DNA of 64,000 bases from Pseudoalteromonas luteoviolacea (GTDB taxonomy: Bacteria; Pseudomonadota; Gammaproteobacteria; Enterobacterales; Alteromonadaceae). Shown here in pieces: positions 1-9,111 of the stretch. The stretch is from the NCBI RefSeq assembly GCF_001750165.1, contig NZ_CP015411.1, positions 1,826,001-1,890,000 of the forward strand, read 5' to 3'. The notes beneath the pieces were generated by a model. It saw nothing but the letters and a program-made list of their open reading frames with translations. It did no database searches and was not told the DNA's origin. The position numbers and the translations under genes were made by a program. How positions within the stretch are numbered: the first letter of the stretch is position 1; each line of letters starts with the position of its first letter.

Positions 1-291
1 AAAAGTGAATTTGTTCCGTTTATGTCAGGGCTCAAACCAGTTTTATATGGTGCAAATATTAGCTCGGTGAAACAAGGTGCTTTATTTACGGTAATTCCTG
101 ACCCAAAGGAAGCAGGAGCTGAAGTTGCGAAAATGGCACTACGTATTTTGAATGGTATGCACCCAAGCCATATTGAAGCAGGTTCGACAAAGAAAAACAT
201 TTTGGCTTTTAACATTAAGACGGCCACATCTTTGGGTATTGTTATTCCATTTAGCTTGCTCAAACTAGCGGGTGAGCATGTTTATCACTAG
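1..291 (+). CDS. ABC-type substrate-binding protein, 3' end only
   Basis: The frame is open from base 1, so the gene starts outside the window. The 96 visible residues match the C-terminal lobe of the periplasmic component of uncharacterised ABC transporters (ABC_sub_bind/TrpX-like family). The typical family ending is present: 'FNIKTATSLGIVIPFSLLKL', a helix that closes the second lobe. There is no permease or ATPase gene downstream. Instead a sensor kinase starts 12 bases after the stop, followed by a receiver. The binding protein may therefore feed a ligand signal to that kinase rather than serve transport; this is inference from gene order. Family assignment is fairly sure, ligand unknown. 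Confidence 0.7.
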   Translation, partial: KSEFVPFMSGLKPVLYGANISSVKQGALFTVIPDPKEAGAEVAKMALRILNGMHPSHIEAGSTKKNILAFNIKTATSLGIVIPFSLLKLAGEHVYH

Positions 292-303
292 TTGGGCGAT
301 GAT

Positions 304-1746
304 ATGAAGCTGAAATACCTGCTTTTTATTGTTTTTTTGCCGATTGTTGTTATTGGTCCAGCAGCTGTGGGTGTTATTGCCTATCAATTTATCGAACAAA
401 CAACCTTTGATAAGTTGAGATTGATTAATGATATTCATACCAAGGATTTTATCGGTTTGCATGTGGAGTCAAGAAACCAAGCTTTAATAAAAAATAAGCT
501 AGATGGCTATGCAGATTATGTAGACGCTTACAAACAAGAGGTACTTTTAGAGATTAATCAGAACTATGAACATTATGATGGCAGTTTTCTAGTTTTTGAT
601 AATACGCTAGAAAGGTGGTTTTACAACAGTGCTTACTTAAATGTCGCGTCGTTAGACGCGTTGCAACCATTAGATATTGGAAATGCTGATGAAGCTGAAC
701 TAATAGAGCTAGGAGGTGAGCTTTATTTTTATACAAGACATTCATATGAACCTTGGCAGTGGGAGATCTTCGGAATATATCCCTTAGCCAAAACCAGTGA
801 CCTGTTATTAGAAATTGGTTTTGTGGTTTTTTGGGTCTGTGTGTTTATTTTGGTTTTACTGTTTTTAATAACATCATTCATTTACCGCTATCTGTTTATT
901 GCTCCTCTACATAAAATTACTCAATTTTCTGAAAATGTAGCCAGATTAAAATTGGACGACAAGCTGGTAATTAGCTCGCCACTTGAGTTTGCCATGTTAA
1001 GTCAGTCGCTAGAAAAAATGCGAGTTAAACTGGGTGATAACATCGAAAAAATAGAAACAGCCAATGAAGAGTTGAGTCAATTTTCGTATCGCACATCACA
1101 TGATTTAAAGTCACCGCTCACGGCGTCAAAGCAATTAGCCAAGTATGTACTAGAAGATATGGAAGCGGGTAACTTAACGGAGGCCAAAAACAATGTGGAA
1201 AGGATTTTTAATCAAGCCAGCAAGCTAGAATCTTTAGTAGATGATATTTTGTCTTTAACTCGCGTGGATCTGCAAACAGAAGAAAATCAAGCATTTGATA
1301 TTCATGACTTGATAGAAGAAATTAAAGTAAAAAGAGATGCATTTTTTCACAGTAAAGAGGTGGATTTCGAGGTTTCTGTTGCACTCCACCCACCAGTAAT
1401 CTTAGGTCAGCGTGCACGGTATAAACAAATCATTGAAAACCTTCTATCGAATGCATTTAAATATATAGACAGTGCCAAATCTAACCATTTTGTGAAGATC
1501 ACTGTTAAAGGTGATGGAGCAGACTGGTTGGTAATCGAGGTGGAAGATAACGGTGTGGGTATCCCAGAGGCACACCATGATGAAGTATTTGAGATGTTTA
1601 AACGCTTTCACCCTCATTTATCGTCAGGGTCTGGGCTCGGCTTGGCCATAGTTAAAAAGCACGTCGATAAAATGCAAGGTTACATCAAGTTTGAAACGTC
1701 CAAAAAGGGGACGCGTTTTTTGATCTATCTAAAAAGGAATACATAA
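304..1746 (+). CDS. Membrane sensor histidine kinase
   Basis: This 480-residue kinase has an N-terminal membrane segment (about residues 3-27), a periplasmic sensor of about 140 residues, a second membrane segment near 170-197, a HAMP-like linker, a HisKA domain with the H-box 'SHDLKSPLTAS' (His near 266), and a HATPase_c domain. The HATPase_c boxes are N (NLLSNAFKY), G1 (EDNGVGI), F (FEMFKRF) and G2 (GSGLGLAIV). All catalytic boxes look intact. I chose ATG 304; a TTG at 292 in the same frame is also possible. It overlaps the following receiver gene by one base (TAATG), so the two are translationally coupled. The signal sensed is unknown, though the upstream binding protein may deliver it. 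Confidence 0.88.
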   Translation: MKLKYLLFIVFLPIVVIGPAAVGVIAYQFIEQTTFDKLRLINDIHTKDFIGLHVESRNQALIKNKLDGYADYVDAYKQEVLLEINQNYEHYDGSFLVFDNTLERWFYNSAYLNVASLDALQPLDIGNADEAELIELGGELYFYTRHSYEPWQWEIFGIYPLAKTSDLLLEIGFVVFWVCVFILVLLFLITSFIYRYLFIAPLHKITQFSENVARLKLDDKLVISSPLEFAMLSQSLEKMRVKLGDNIEKIETANEELSQFSYRTSHDLKSPLTASKQLAKYVLEDMEAGNLTEAKNNVERIFNQASKLESLVDDILSLTRVDLQTEENQAFDIHDLIEEIKVKRDAFFHSKEVDFEVSVALHPPVILGQRARYKQIIENLLSNAFKYIDSAKSNHFVKITVKGDGADWLVIEVEDNGVGIPEAHHDEVFEMFKRFHPHLSSGSGLGLAIVKKHVDKMQGYIKFETSKKGTRFLIYLKRNT

Positions 1747-2174
1747 TGGATCCATTTTCTATTTTAATTGTTGATGATAATGAGGATGATAGATACATCC
1801 TAAAGCGGCAGTTGAATAGTGCACAGCTACCCATCAGTAAAGTTTTCGAAGCGAGTGATGGCCAAAAGGCGGTCGACTTTTTTGAAAACGATAAAGAGTT
1901 ATTCGATTTATTTGATACGCTTTACCCACCTAAATTTGTTTTTTTAGATATTAATATGCCTTTAATGAATGGATTTGAGTTTTTAGAGCAGTTTGAAGTG
2001 ATTAGAAAAAAGTTTGCTTTGGACGCCATCATTATTGTTATGTTTAGTAGTTCTGAAAGAGAAAAAGACAAACAAGTCGCGTTAAGCCATTCTTTTGTTA
2101 AAGGCTATTTTATTAAAGGGTCATTTGGTGTTAATAACCTTACAGAGCAAATTACCTTGCTTGCACAAAGCTGA
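1746..2174 (+). CDS. Stand-alone response regulator (Rcp1-like receiver)
   Basis: A single receiver domain of 142 residues with no output domain. The acidic pair is D10/D11, the likely phosphoacceptor is D68 in 'FVFLDINMPLMNG', the switch Ser lies in 'MFSSSERE', and the conserved Lys is in 'YFIKGS'. The longer loop before the D68 strand and the 'DINMP' motif are typical of Rcp1/CheY-like partners of phytochrome-type and related kinases. Its start codon overlaps the kinase stop, so the kinase is its probable phosphodonor. With no DNA-binding or enzymatic domain, it must act by protein contact or as a phosphorelay intermediate. Confidence 0.85.
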   Translation: MDPFSILIVDDNEDDRYILKRQLNSAQLPISKVFEASDGQKAVDFFENDKELFDLFDTLYPPKFVFLDINMPLMNGFEFLEQFEVIRKKFALDAIIIVMFSSSEREKDKQVALSHSFVKGYFIKGSFGVNNLTEQITLLAQS

Positions 2175-2213
2175 ATTGTTTGATTCCATAGAGCTGACAA
2201 ATTACGAGGGATA

Positions 2214-4001
2214 CTATTTGTCAGTCTTGCCACCAAGTTGGCTGATTTCTGTTTGACTGTTTACCACAGATAGATGCCCTGAGTTTCTTTGCTCATCTTC
2301 AAGTAACTGTTTTACTTTTTGCTCCGTCATGGGCTGATAAAACAAATACCCTTGCAAAAAATGGATATTCAGCTCGTTACAGGCCGAGGTTTGTGGTGCG
2401 GTTTCTACGCCTTCGGCAACCATTTTAAAGTCAAGTTTAGAGAGCATATAGGCCAACCCTTTGAGCATATCATGGTTGGTTGAGTCCGGATGTGAGATAC
2501 TTTGAATGATTGAACGGTCAATTTTAACCATTTTGATGGGCGATTTCAGTAAATGGGGAAGTGAAGAAAAACCCGTGCCAAAATCGTCCAGTGCCAGATT
2601 CACCCCATGCTCTGATAGTGTGGTTAAAGTTTCATTGATGATGGAGCAATCTTGCAATAACGCTGACTCTGTGAGCTCGAGGATCAATTTATTTGCTGGG
2701 ATACTTAGCTGGCTGAGCGTTTCAATCACCATGTACGAAAACCCACTGGTAGCGAGTTGATTTGCAGAGATGTTGATTGCCAGTTTGAGGTCATAGCGGT
2801 CTGTTTTAAGCATACCTGCAAATTGTCCGAGTGCTGACTCGAGTACCCATTTACCGATAGATTGGATCAGTTCGGTTTCTTCAGCGATAGGAATAAACTC
2901 ATTAGGCAGTTGTGTTGTCTGTGCAAAAGGCCAGCGGATCAATGCCTCTATGATTTCAATTTTTTCTGTTTTACTGTTGATGATGGGTTGATAGTTGAGT
3001 TGAAAATCATGATTAAATGCGGCTTGCCTAAGTTCGGTCTCTACCTTGTATTTGAGTAAAAAAGTCTCTTGGACATTGTCTTGAAAAATTTCAATATGTT
3101 CACCACTTTGACGCTTGGCACGATACATGGCGATATCAGCAAGTTTGATTAAATCTTTCGCGTGTTCTGCGTTAATGGGGGCTAAAGCAATGCCAATGCT
3201 GGCAGTGCAATGAATGGCATGTCCATCTAATTCAAAAGGTATTTCAAACGTGCTTAATATACGTTTAGCAATCACTTTAGTCTGAGAAATATTGGTGAGT
3301 TCGCCACAGGCAAACGCAAATTCGTCACCTCCAAGGCGGGCTAATAACTCATTTTCTCTTAATATCTCTTTGATTCTGCCTGCAACGGCTATTAGCAGTC
3401 TGTCTCCAGCATCATGACCAAAATGATCATTAATGTGTTTAAACTTATCTAAGTCGAGCATCATAACTGCGACAATTTCGTCATTCCGTCTAGTACGGGT
3501 TAGCAATAGGCGGCTGAGAACCTCTTCAAAATGAAAGCGATTGTATAGCCCTGTGAGGGTATCTTTCTCGGCTAAGTCTTTTATGTGTTGATAGCTATCG
3601 TGGAGTTGTTGCTCAAGTTCATGGCGTTTTCTGGCTTGCAAGATGGAGCGTGCAAGTTGTGAGCTGGTAATTTCGTGTTTGAGCAAAAAATCTTGTGCCC
3701 CCGCGTTGATGCAATCTAGTACGAGCTGGTGATCATAAAGGTTACTGATCATCACTATGGCGGTGTGCTTGAGGTGACAGTCTCCACGTAAATCAATGAT
3801 GGCTTCAACACCATTGACTAAAGGCATGTTAAAGTCGAGCAAAATGACATCAAACTGCATGTCTTGGATTAATTGATAAGCTTCTACCAGACTATTGGCC
3901 TCAACAATATCGTAATGCTGTTGCTCGCCAGAGAGTGTTTTGATTACGGTTTTTCTATCAATGGCATCATCATCAACGACGAGTAGCTTAGTATAAGTCA
4001 T
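2214..4001 (-). CDS. Response regulator with GGDEF and EAL domains
   Basis: 595 residues in the order REC (1-120), GGDEF (about 150-310) and EAL (about 325-575). The receiver has a DDD acidic cluster and D56 in 'VILLDFNMP'. The diguanylate cyclase active site is intact (ARLGGDEFAF). The upstream inhibitory-site position reads RENE instead of RxxD, so product inhibition may be lost. The EAL domain keeps 'EALIRW', 'ELTESALL', 'DDFGTGFSS' and 'KIDRS', which suggests active phosphodiesterase chemistry. The protein could therefore make or break cyclic di-GMP under phosphorylation control. It lies tail-to-tail with the kinase/receiver pair (39-base gap), so it may or may not belong to that pathway. 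Confidence 0.9.
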   Translation of the reverse strand: MTYTKLLVVDDDAIDRKTVIKTLSGEQQHYDIVEANSLVEAYQLIQDMQFDVILLDFNMPLVNGVEAIIDLRGDCHLKHTAIVMISNLYDHQLVLDCINAGAQDFLLKHEITSSQLARSILQARKRHELEQQLHDSYQHIKDLAEKDTLTGLYNRFHFEEVLSRLLLTRTRRNDEIVAVMMLDLDKFKHINDHFGHDAGDRLLIAVAGRIKEILRENELLARLGGDEFAFACGELTNISQTKVIAKRILSTFEIPFELDGHAIHCTASIGIALAPINAEHAKDLIKLADIAMYRAKRQSGEHIEIFQDNVQETFLLKYKVETELRQAAFNHDFQLNYQPIINSKTEKIEIIEALIRWPFAQTTQLPNEFIPIAEETELIQSIGKWVLESALGQFAGMLKTDRYDLKLAINISANQLATSGFSYMVIETLSQLSIPANKLILELTESALLQDCSIINETLTTLSEHGVNLALDDFGTGFSSLPHLLKSPIKMVKIDRSIIQSISHPDSTNHDMLKGLAYMLSKLDFKMVAEGVETAPQTSACNELNIHFLQGYLFYQPMTEQKVKQLLEDEQRNSGHLSVVNSQTEISQLGGKTDK

Positions 4002-4250
4002 AAATATCTTTCCCTGTTCAGTCCGTAACCCAATACTAATCAGTATAAATTACTATACTCACTCTTAACTCTAGACTAAGGCTTATATAATTGTAGGCTT
4101 TAGCTAAAATTAGGAATAAAAAATTCCCAATGGTGATTTTTCGGGGCTATTAAGTCGGATAGTTGTCTTTTTTGTGTACAAACGCTGTCCTACTGTGTAT
4201 GAATATTAGGTAAATGGGTGCAGCTGGTAATAACGACAGGAATGAAAAAG

Positions 4251-4874
4251 ATGGAATACATTTTTGCAGTGGCTTTATTCGCCTTTTCTACCTCCATCAC
4301 GCCGGGACCAAATAATATTATGGTGATGACCAGTGGGGTAAATTTTGGCGTTAAAAAGACATTACCGCTGTTATCGGGTATTTGTGTAGGCTTTAGTGTC
4401 ATGCTGATGGTGGTTGGACTTGGATTTGGTCAACTCTTTTCGCTCTTTCCCAGCTTACATTTCATTATCAAGTGTGCTGGTGTGCTCTATCTTTTTTACT
4501 TGGCATGGCTCATTGCCCGCACTGCGGCTGGTGAGTTGGAACATAAAACACAGCAGCCAATGACTTTTATTAACGGTGCTTTATTTCAGTGGGTCAACGC
4601 GAAGGCTTGGATAGTCGCAACAGGTGCCATTGCGGCGTTTACAACAGTGGGTGAAGGATATCTATTGCAAAATATCACCATAGCATTGGTCTTTTTGGTG
4701 GCTGCATTTCCGTGTGTTGGAAGCTGGCTGTTATGTGGCACGGCCCTAAAGCGTGTGTTCACTCAAGGTAAAGCCAGACAAGTATTTAATTATGTTATGG
4801 CTGGACTGCTTGTATTGTCGGTTGTGCCTGTTATTAGTGAAATATTTACACAAGTGAAGAAGAGTATGTTATGA
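4251..4874 (+). CDS. LysE/RhtB-family amino-acid exporter
   Basis: A 207-residue inner-membrane protein with about six hydrophobic segments and the LysE/RhtB signature near its start, 'FSTSITPGPNNIMVM' (the conserved TPGP motif). Members export amino acids and related small metabolites; substrate cannot be told from sequence. ATG 4251 fits best because the hydrophobic N-terminus starts there and a purine-rich AGGA sequence lies about 9 bases upstream. GTG 4218 and ATG 4242 are alternatives in frame. Its stop overlaps the start of the macro-domain gene by four bases (ATGA), so the two are coupled. Confidence 0.85.
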   Translation: MEYIFAVALFAFSTSITPGPNNIMVMTSGVNFGVKKTLPLLSGICVGFSVMLMVVGLGFGQLFSLFPSLHFIIKCAGVLYLFYLAWLIARTAAGELEHKTQQPMTFINGALFQWVNAKAWIVATGAIAAFTTVGEGYLLQNITIALVFLVAAFPCVGSWLLCGTALKRVFTQGKARQVFNYVMAGLLVLSVVPVISEIFTQVKKSML

Positions 4875-5344
4875 GTATTGACGTCACCGTAGTACATGGC
4901 GATTTGTTAGAGCAAAAAGTGGATGCGATAGTAAATAGCTGGAATCGCAATATCATTCCTTGGTGGTTATTGCTGCCACAGGGCGTATCAGGGGCAATTA
5001 AACGAAAAGCGGGGACTATGCCTTTTAAAGAGGTTGCAAAGTTTGGTGCAATCCCGCTTGGTGAAGCTAGGCTGACTTCTGCGGGTAGCTTGGATTATAA
5101 AGGCATTATTCACGTTGCGGGCATAAATTTATGCTGGTTTGCCACACAATATTCAGTGACGCAGTCTGTTAAGAGTGCCATTTTGCTTGCTCAGCAACAA
5201 GATTTTAAGCACATTGCAATGCCTTTGATTGGTGCAGGTTCTGGTAACCGCTCTACACGATGGTCTTATCAATGTATTATGAATACACTCGATCAGTTAG
5301 ATAGCCCAGTTGCGGTGAAACTGGTTAAATTTACCGCGGATTAG
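4871..5344 (+). CDS. Macro-domain protein (ADP-ribose binding)
   Basis: 157 residues comprising one macro domain. It begins 'VTVVHGDLLEQKVDAIVNS', the usual first strand and ligand-binding Asp, and ends with the phosphate-binding loop 'MPLIGAGSGNRS'. Family members bind ADP-ribose or hydrolyse O-acetyl-ADP-ribose or ADP-ribosyl-protein. The canonical VNAAN motif is altered to VNSWN, and a bulky 'IIPWWLLLPQGVSGAI' replaces the usual glycine-rich 'GGGVDGAI' region. Catalysis is therefore uncertain and binding specificity may differ. It overlaps the upstream exporter gene. An ADP-ribosylglycohydrolase lies 9 kb away. Confidence 0.82.
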   Translation: MSIDVTVVHGDLLEQKVDAIVNSWNRNIIPWWLLLPQGVSGAIKRKAGTMPFKEVAKFGAIPLGEARLTSAGSLDYKGIIHVAGINLCWFATQYSVTQSVKSAILLAQQQDFKHIAMPLIGAGSGNRSTRWSYQCIMNTLDQLDSPVAVKLVKFTAD

Positions 5345-5465
5345 TTTAAATTATTGTCATAACATCCCGTTTTTAATATGCTTTTTGTAGTTTATCATTT
5401 TACTCTCACCTATACTGAGCGTTTCAAACTCTAAGCAAATTGACTGCCTTTACAGTGGAGGCCTT

Positions 5466-6140
5466 TTGAATATTGTCATCATTGAAGATGAACCTGCAAT
5501 TGCAGATACATTGACACATGTACTTGAGATGGATGGCTTCAATGTCGTCTGGTTCAATACCGCGGGGGCTGGCCTTACTCACTTACAAACTAACCAATCG
5601 GACTTATTGATTCTTGATGTTGGCTTACCTGATGGTAATGGCTTTGAATTATGTAAACAGATCCGAGAATTTTCGGCATTGCCTATTATATTCTTAACTG
5701 CCCGCGCTGACGAAATTGACCGTGTTGTAGGGTTAGAGATTGGGGCAGATGATTATGTTACTAAGCCATTTAGCCCAAGAGAGATGCTCGCTCGAGTAAA
5801 GCTCAGACTCAAGCCTCGTCAAACATCATTGCCCGCAGCAGTAAAGAAATTATCAAGTGGCTTAGTGTCTGAAAACTATGATTTTTATAAAGGTGGTGTT
5901 GGGCTTGGTTTGACTGCGCTGGAGTTTAGGGTGTTGGACGCATTGTTGCAGTCATCACCGCGCATATTGAGTCGTCAACAATTGATGGATTTTGCCCAGA
6001 TGCCAGCAGAAGAGGCTTATGAGCGCAATATTGATTCTCATATTAAAGCCATTCGTAACAAGCTTAAAGCAGTAGATATGAGCGAACACCTTAAGACCAA
6101 ACGTGGATTTGGGTATTATTTTGAATACTCGGAGTTATGA
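5466..6140 (+). CDS. creB: Response regulator CreB
   Basis: A 224-residue OmpR/PhoB-family regulator with a receiver (D51 in 'LLILDVGLPDGNG', acidic pair E7/D8, Lys in 'YVTKPF') and a C-terminal winged helix ('FRVLDALLQSSPRILSRQQL', 'TKRGFGYYFE'). The order creB-creC-creD and the CreC/CreD matches identify it as CreB, the regulator that responds to carbon metabolism and, in some species, to beta-lactam stress. The start is a TTG at 5466, supported by GGAG 5 bases upstream and because 'MNIVIIEDEP' is the exact expected beginning. It overlaps creC by four bases. Confidence 0.9.
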   Translation: MNIVIIEDEPAIADTLTHVLEMDGFNVVWFNTAGAGLTHLQTNQSDLLILDVGLPDGNGFELCKQIREFSALPIIFLTARADEIDRVVGLEIGADDYVTKPFSPREMLARVKLRLKPRQTSLPAAVKKLSSGLVSENYDFYKGGVGLGLTALEFRVLDALLQSSPRILSRQQLMDFAQMPAEEAYERNIDSHIKAIRNKLKAVDMSEHLKTKRGFGYYFEYSEL

Positions 6141-7582
6141 TGCAGCGATGGCCTAAAATTCCGCTTGGGATCAGATTGTTTTTGCTCTATTTCGTTATTG
6201 TGATCATGACGACTTACTTTGTTAGCTCGACGCTTATCAAAGAAATTAAGCCAACGGTTAGACAGACAACAGAAGAAACCTTGGTAGATATGGCGAATTT
6301 GCTCGCTGTGCTGATTGCGGATGATTTGGCAAATGACACACTACAAAACAGTAAAATAGCTGATTTACTCCAGCAGTTTGGTAATCGTAGTGTAGATGCG
6401 GCGATTTGGGGCGTAGATAAAAAGTCGATGACTCATCGTATTTACGTTACTGATAGTCATGGGATTGTCGTGGCGGACTCGTGGCAGCAAGATATTGGCA
6501 GTGACTTTTCTAGGTGGAATGACGTTTATCTGACTTTGCGAGGCGAGTACGGCGCGCGTTCAACGGCTACTGACCCCAACGACCCACTTTCAACGGTGAT
6601 GCATGTTGCGGCACCGATTATCCATCAAGGTAAAACCATCGGCAGTTTGACGGTTGCTAAGGCTAATCGCTCTGTTCAGCCTTTTATAGAGCTCTCCAAG
6701 GAGCGAGTGTTTAATTGGCTGGGCATAATGAGCGTGATGGTTTTATTGGTTGGTGCCGTGGTAGCTTGGCGGATTAACTCAGCACTGAAAAAACTGTCTG
6801 TCTACGCGTATAAAATGGGGCGAGGCGAAAAGGCAAGTAAACCGACTTTTAGGGTGTTTTACGAATATGCGCAACTCAGTGATGCGCTTTCTGAGATGAG
6901 AAATCAGCTAGATGGCAAAGATTACGTCGCCACGTATGTTGAAACTTTAACTCACGAACTCAAGAGCCCACTGTCTGGGATTAAAGGCGCCAGTGAATTG
7001 CTCCAAATGCCCCTCGAAGAGAGGAAGCGGCAACAATTTGCAAGCAACATTGAGCGCGAGTCTGCGCGGATGCAATCCTTAATTGATAAATTACTGGTAT
7101 TGGCAAAACTTGAAAAGCAGCCTGAACTTGAGCAAACCAGCGATATTCAAAGCCGTGATTTGGTCAATTCAGTTGCAGATATCTTGAGCATTAAGCTTGA
7201 GCAAAAATCAGTGAAGTATCAGTTTGATGACAGTCAAAATATTGCGCTTGTCGGAGATGAGTTTTTACTACGCCAAGCCTTATTGAATCTGTTTGATAAT
7301 GCGTTAGATTTTATTGTAGAGGGCGGCGAGATCACAGTGCGCATTGAGCCGCGAGACAAGCATTGCTGCTTTGTGATTTTTAACCAAGGCGAACACATAC
7401 CCGACTATGCATTACCTCGTTTAACAGAGCGGTTTTATTCACTGCCAAGAGCCAATGGCAATAAAAGCACAGGGCTTGGGCTGAATTTTGTTGAGCAAGT
7501 GGCTAAGTTACACTTTGGCTATTTAAATGTTTGCAATCAGCCAGAGGGCGTTGAAGTCACACTCGCGATTAAAACTCCATAA
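6137..7582 (+). CDS. creC: Sensor histidine kinase CreC
   Basis: A 481-residue inner-membrane kinase. It has membrane segment 1 at about 13-32 ('IRLFLLYFVIVIMTTYFV', typical of CreC), a periplasmic domain to about 185, membrane segment 2 at about 192-211, and a HAMP linker. HisKA carries 'THELKSPLSG' (His about 273), and HATPase_c has an N-box (ALLNLFDNALDF) and G2 (STGLGLNFV). The G1 region is less canonical ('NQGEHIPDYAL'), which is usual for CreC. Co-transcribed with creB and followed by creD. It phosphorylates CreB in response to an intracellular metabolic signal. Confidence 0.9.
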   Translation: MMQRWPKIPLGIRLFLLYFVIVIMTTYFVSSTLIKEIKPTVRQTTEETLVDMANLLAVLIADDLANDTLQNSKIADLLQQFGNRSVDAAIWGVDKKSMTHRIYVTDSHGIVVADSWQQDIGSDFSRWNDVYLTLRGEYGARSTATDPNDPLSTVMHVAAPIIHQGKTIGSLTVAKANRSVQPFIELSKERVFNWLGIMSVMVLLVGAVVAWRINSALKKLSVYAYKMGRGEKASKPTFRVFYEYAQLSDALSEMRNQLDGKDYVATYVETLTHELKSPLSGIKGASELLQMPLEERKRQQFASNIERESARMQSLIDKLLVLAKLEKQPELEQTSDIQSRDLVNSVADILSIKLEQKSVKYQFDDSQNIALVGDEFLLRQALLNLFDNALDFIVEGGEITVRIEPRDKHCCFVIFNQGEHIPDYALPRLTERFYSLPRANGNKSTGLGLNFVEQVAKLHFGYLNVCNQPEGVEVTLAIKTP

Positions 7583-7601
7583 AGACTCCATATTAACTCC
7601 A
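7574..7601 (+). promoter_or_regulatory. Three ACTCCA direct repeats, possible CreB boxes
   Basis: ACTCCA occurs at 7574-7579, 7585-7590 and 7596-7601, an exact 11-base period, straddling the creC stop and 53 bases upstream of the creD ATG. In E. coli, CreB binds two TTCAC half-sites also spaced 11 bases apart ahead of creD. The spacing and position match but the half-site sequence does not, so assignment to CreB is inference. Confidence 0.45.
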
Positions 7602-7653
7602 CAGAGATACCAAACGAGATTGATACAGTGTTGGTAAACCTGAGGAGTTAATT

Positions 7654-9003
7654 ATGAATAATCACAATAAAGAAAAAATCGGAATTAAGTTTGCCACTTT
7701 AATTGGCGTGTTACTTTTTCTGATGATCCCCATCATGTTCATTGCCGATTTAATTGATGAACGAAGTTCAATACAGCAACAAGTGCAACAAGAAATTGCC
7801 AAAAGCAGCAGTGACGAGCAGCGTCTGATTGGCCCGTTTTTATACATAGAATACGAGCGGGAAGTAATGCGTAATCAGGAAACCAAAACCATTAAAAATA
7901 AGGCGTTTGTTCTGCCTGACACACTGAAAGTTCATGCAAAGTTAGATACGTTTGAGAAGTATCGTAGCATTTATAAAGCCACTTTATACCGCTCTATTAA
8001 TACCATCTCCGGTGAATTTTCAGTGGCGCATCTTAATGAGCTTGAGGCTGACAAAATACTGTCAGTAAATTTGGTGTTTGGTATTCAAGATATTCGCGGC
8101 ATAGGTCTAGATTCTGTGCTTAAAGTAGCGAACAAAGAAGTAGACATGTTACCAGGCACTCTGCTTACCAGCATAAAAGAGGGAGTTCATGCGCCAATTG
8201 CTGTTTCTGCGTTATCACAAGAAACATTGGCTTTCTCTGCTGATTTACATTTGCAAGGCATGATCCGCCTTGCTGTGTCGCCGCTTGGCAGTGAAACCCA
8301 TGTAAGCATGTCAGCAAACTGGCCTCACCCTAGTTTTGAAGGAGAGTATTTACCACTGAGTTCGGACATCAGTGACGAAGCTTTTACTGCGCGTTGGCAA
8401 GCTAGTTATTTCTCTACCAACATGCAAAGCATATTTACCAGTTGCGTGATGCGTAATGAATGTACAGAACTTATGAACCGTACTTTGGGCGTTGCCCTTG
8501 TTGACCCGGTTGATCATTATTTAAAAAGTCATCGCGCTATTAACTATGCACTGTTGGTTATTTTACTTGTAATGGCAAGCTTCTTTTTACTCGAATTGGT
8601 GCGCTCAGAGCCTATTCACCCTGTGCAATACGGCTTTGTAGGGGTCACCTTGGCCATTTTTTACTTGTTACTGATCTCTTTGAGTGAACACCTGGGTTTT
8701 GGCCTTGCGTATGTGATTTCAACATTGAGTGCAACAGGTTTGCTTGGTTGGTATGTAGCTGGAGTATTAAACAATGCCAAATTAGGTGTGTACTTTAGTC
8801 TTGGCTTGGCGATGTTATACAGCTTGCTGTATGGCATGTTAGGGGCAGAGGACTATGCACTCCTTATGGGTAGCTTAATGTGCTTTATTGTCTTGTCATT
8901 AGTGATGATTTTAACTCGCAAAGTGAACTGGTATGGCTCGGCTCAGCAATCCGTCAGTAAGACTACATGTGAAACCGATCATGAGAGTATATCTAAGACT
9001 TAA
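7654..9003 (+). CDS. creD: Inner-membrane protein CreD
   Basis: A 449-residue CreD (CreD/Cet family) with one N-terminal membrane segment (about 15-33), a large periplasmic domain containing the family pattern 'RLIGPFLYIEYE' and 'WPHPSFEGEYLP', and a cluster of about six membrane helices from residue 300 to 430. Family members are strongly induced by CreB and affect envelope and colicin or beta-lactam phenotypes; the biochemical role is unknown. A good GAGGAG ribosome site lies 7 bases before ATG 7654. The gap to creC contains the ACTCCA repeats, so creD may have its own CreB-controlled promoter. Confidence 0.9.
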   Translation: MNNHNKEKIGIKFATLIGVLLFLMIPIMFIADLIDERSSIQQQVQQEIAKSSSDEQRLIGPFLYIEYEREVMRNQETKTIKNKAFVLPDTLKVHAKLDTFEKYRSIYKATLYRSINTISGEFSVAHLNELEADKILSVNLVFGIQDIRGIGLDSVLKVANKEVDMLPGTLLTSIKEGVHAPIAVSALSQETLAFSADLHLQGMIRLAVSPLGSETHVSMSANWPHPSFEGEYLPLSSDISDEAFTARWQASYFSTNMQSIFTSCVMRNECTELMNRTLGVALVDPVDHYLKSHRAINYALLVILLVMASFFLLELVRSEPIHPVQYGFVGVTLAIFYLLLISLSEHLGFGLAYVISTLSATGLLGWYVAGVLNNAKLGVYFSLGLAMLYSLLYGMLGAEDYALLMGSLMCFIVLSLVMILTRKVNWYGSAQQSVSKTTCETDHESISKT

Positions 9004-9111
9004 CACTGTACATAAAATATAAAAATCAATCATTAAGACGTATTTATTTAAAGGGAGTATGTGTGGCAAACTTGTTGGTTTTTTGCAGTAATAACGATGG
9101 AGATTGTATTT

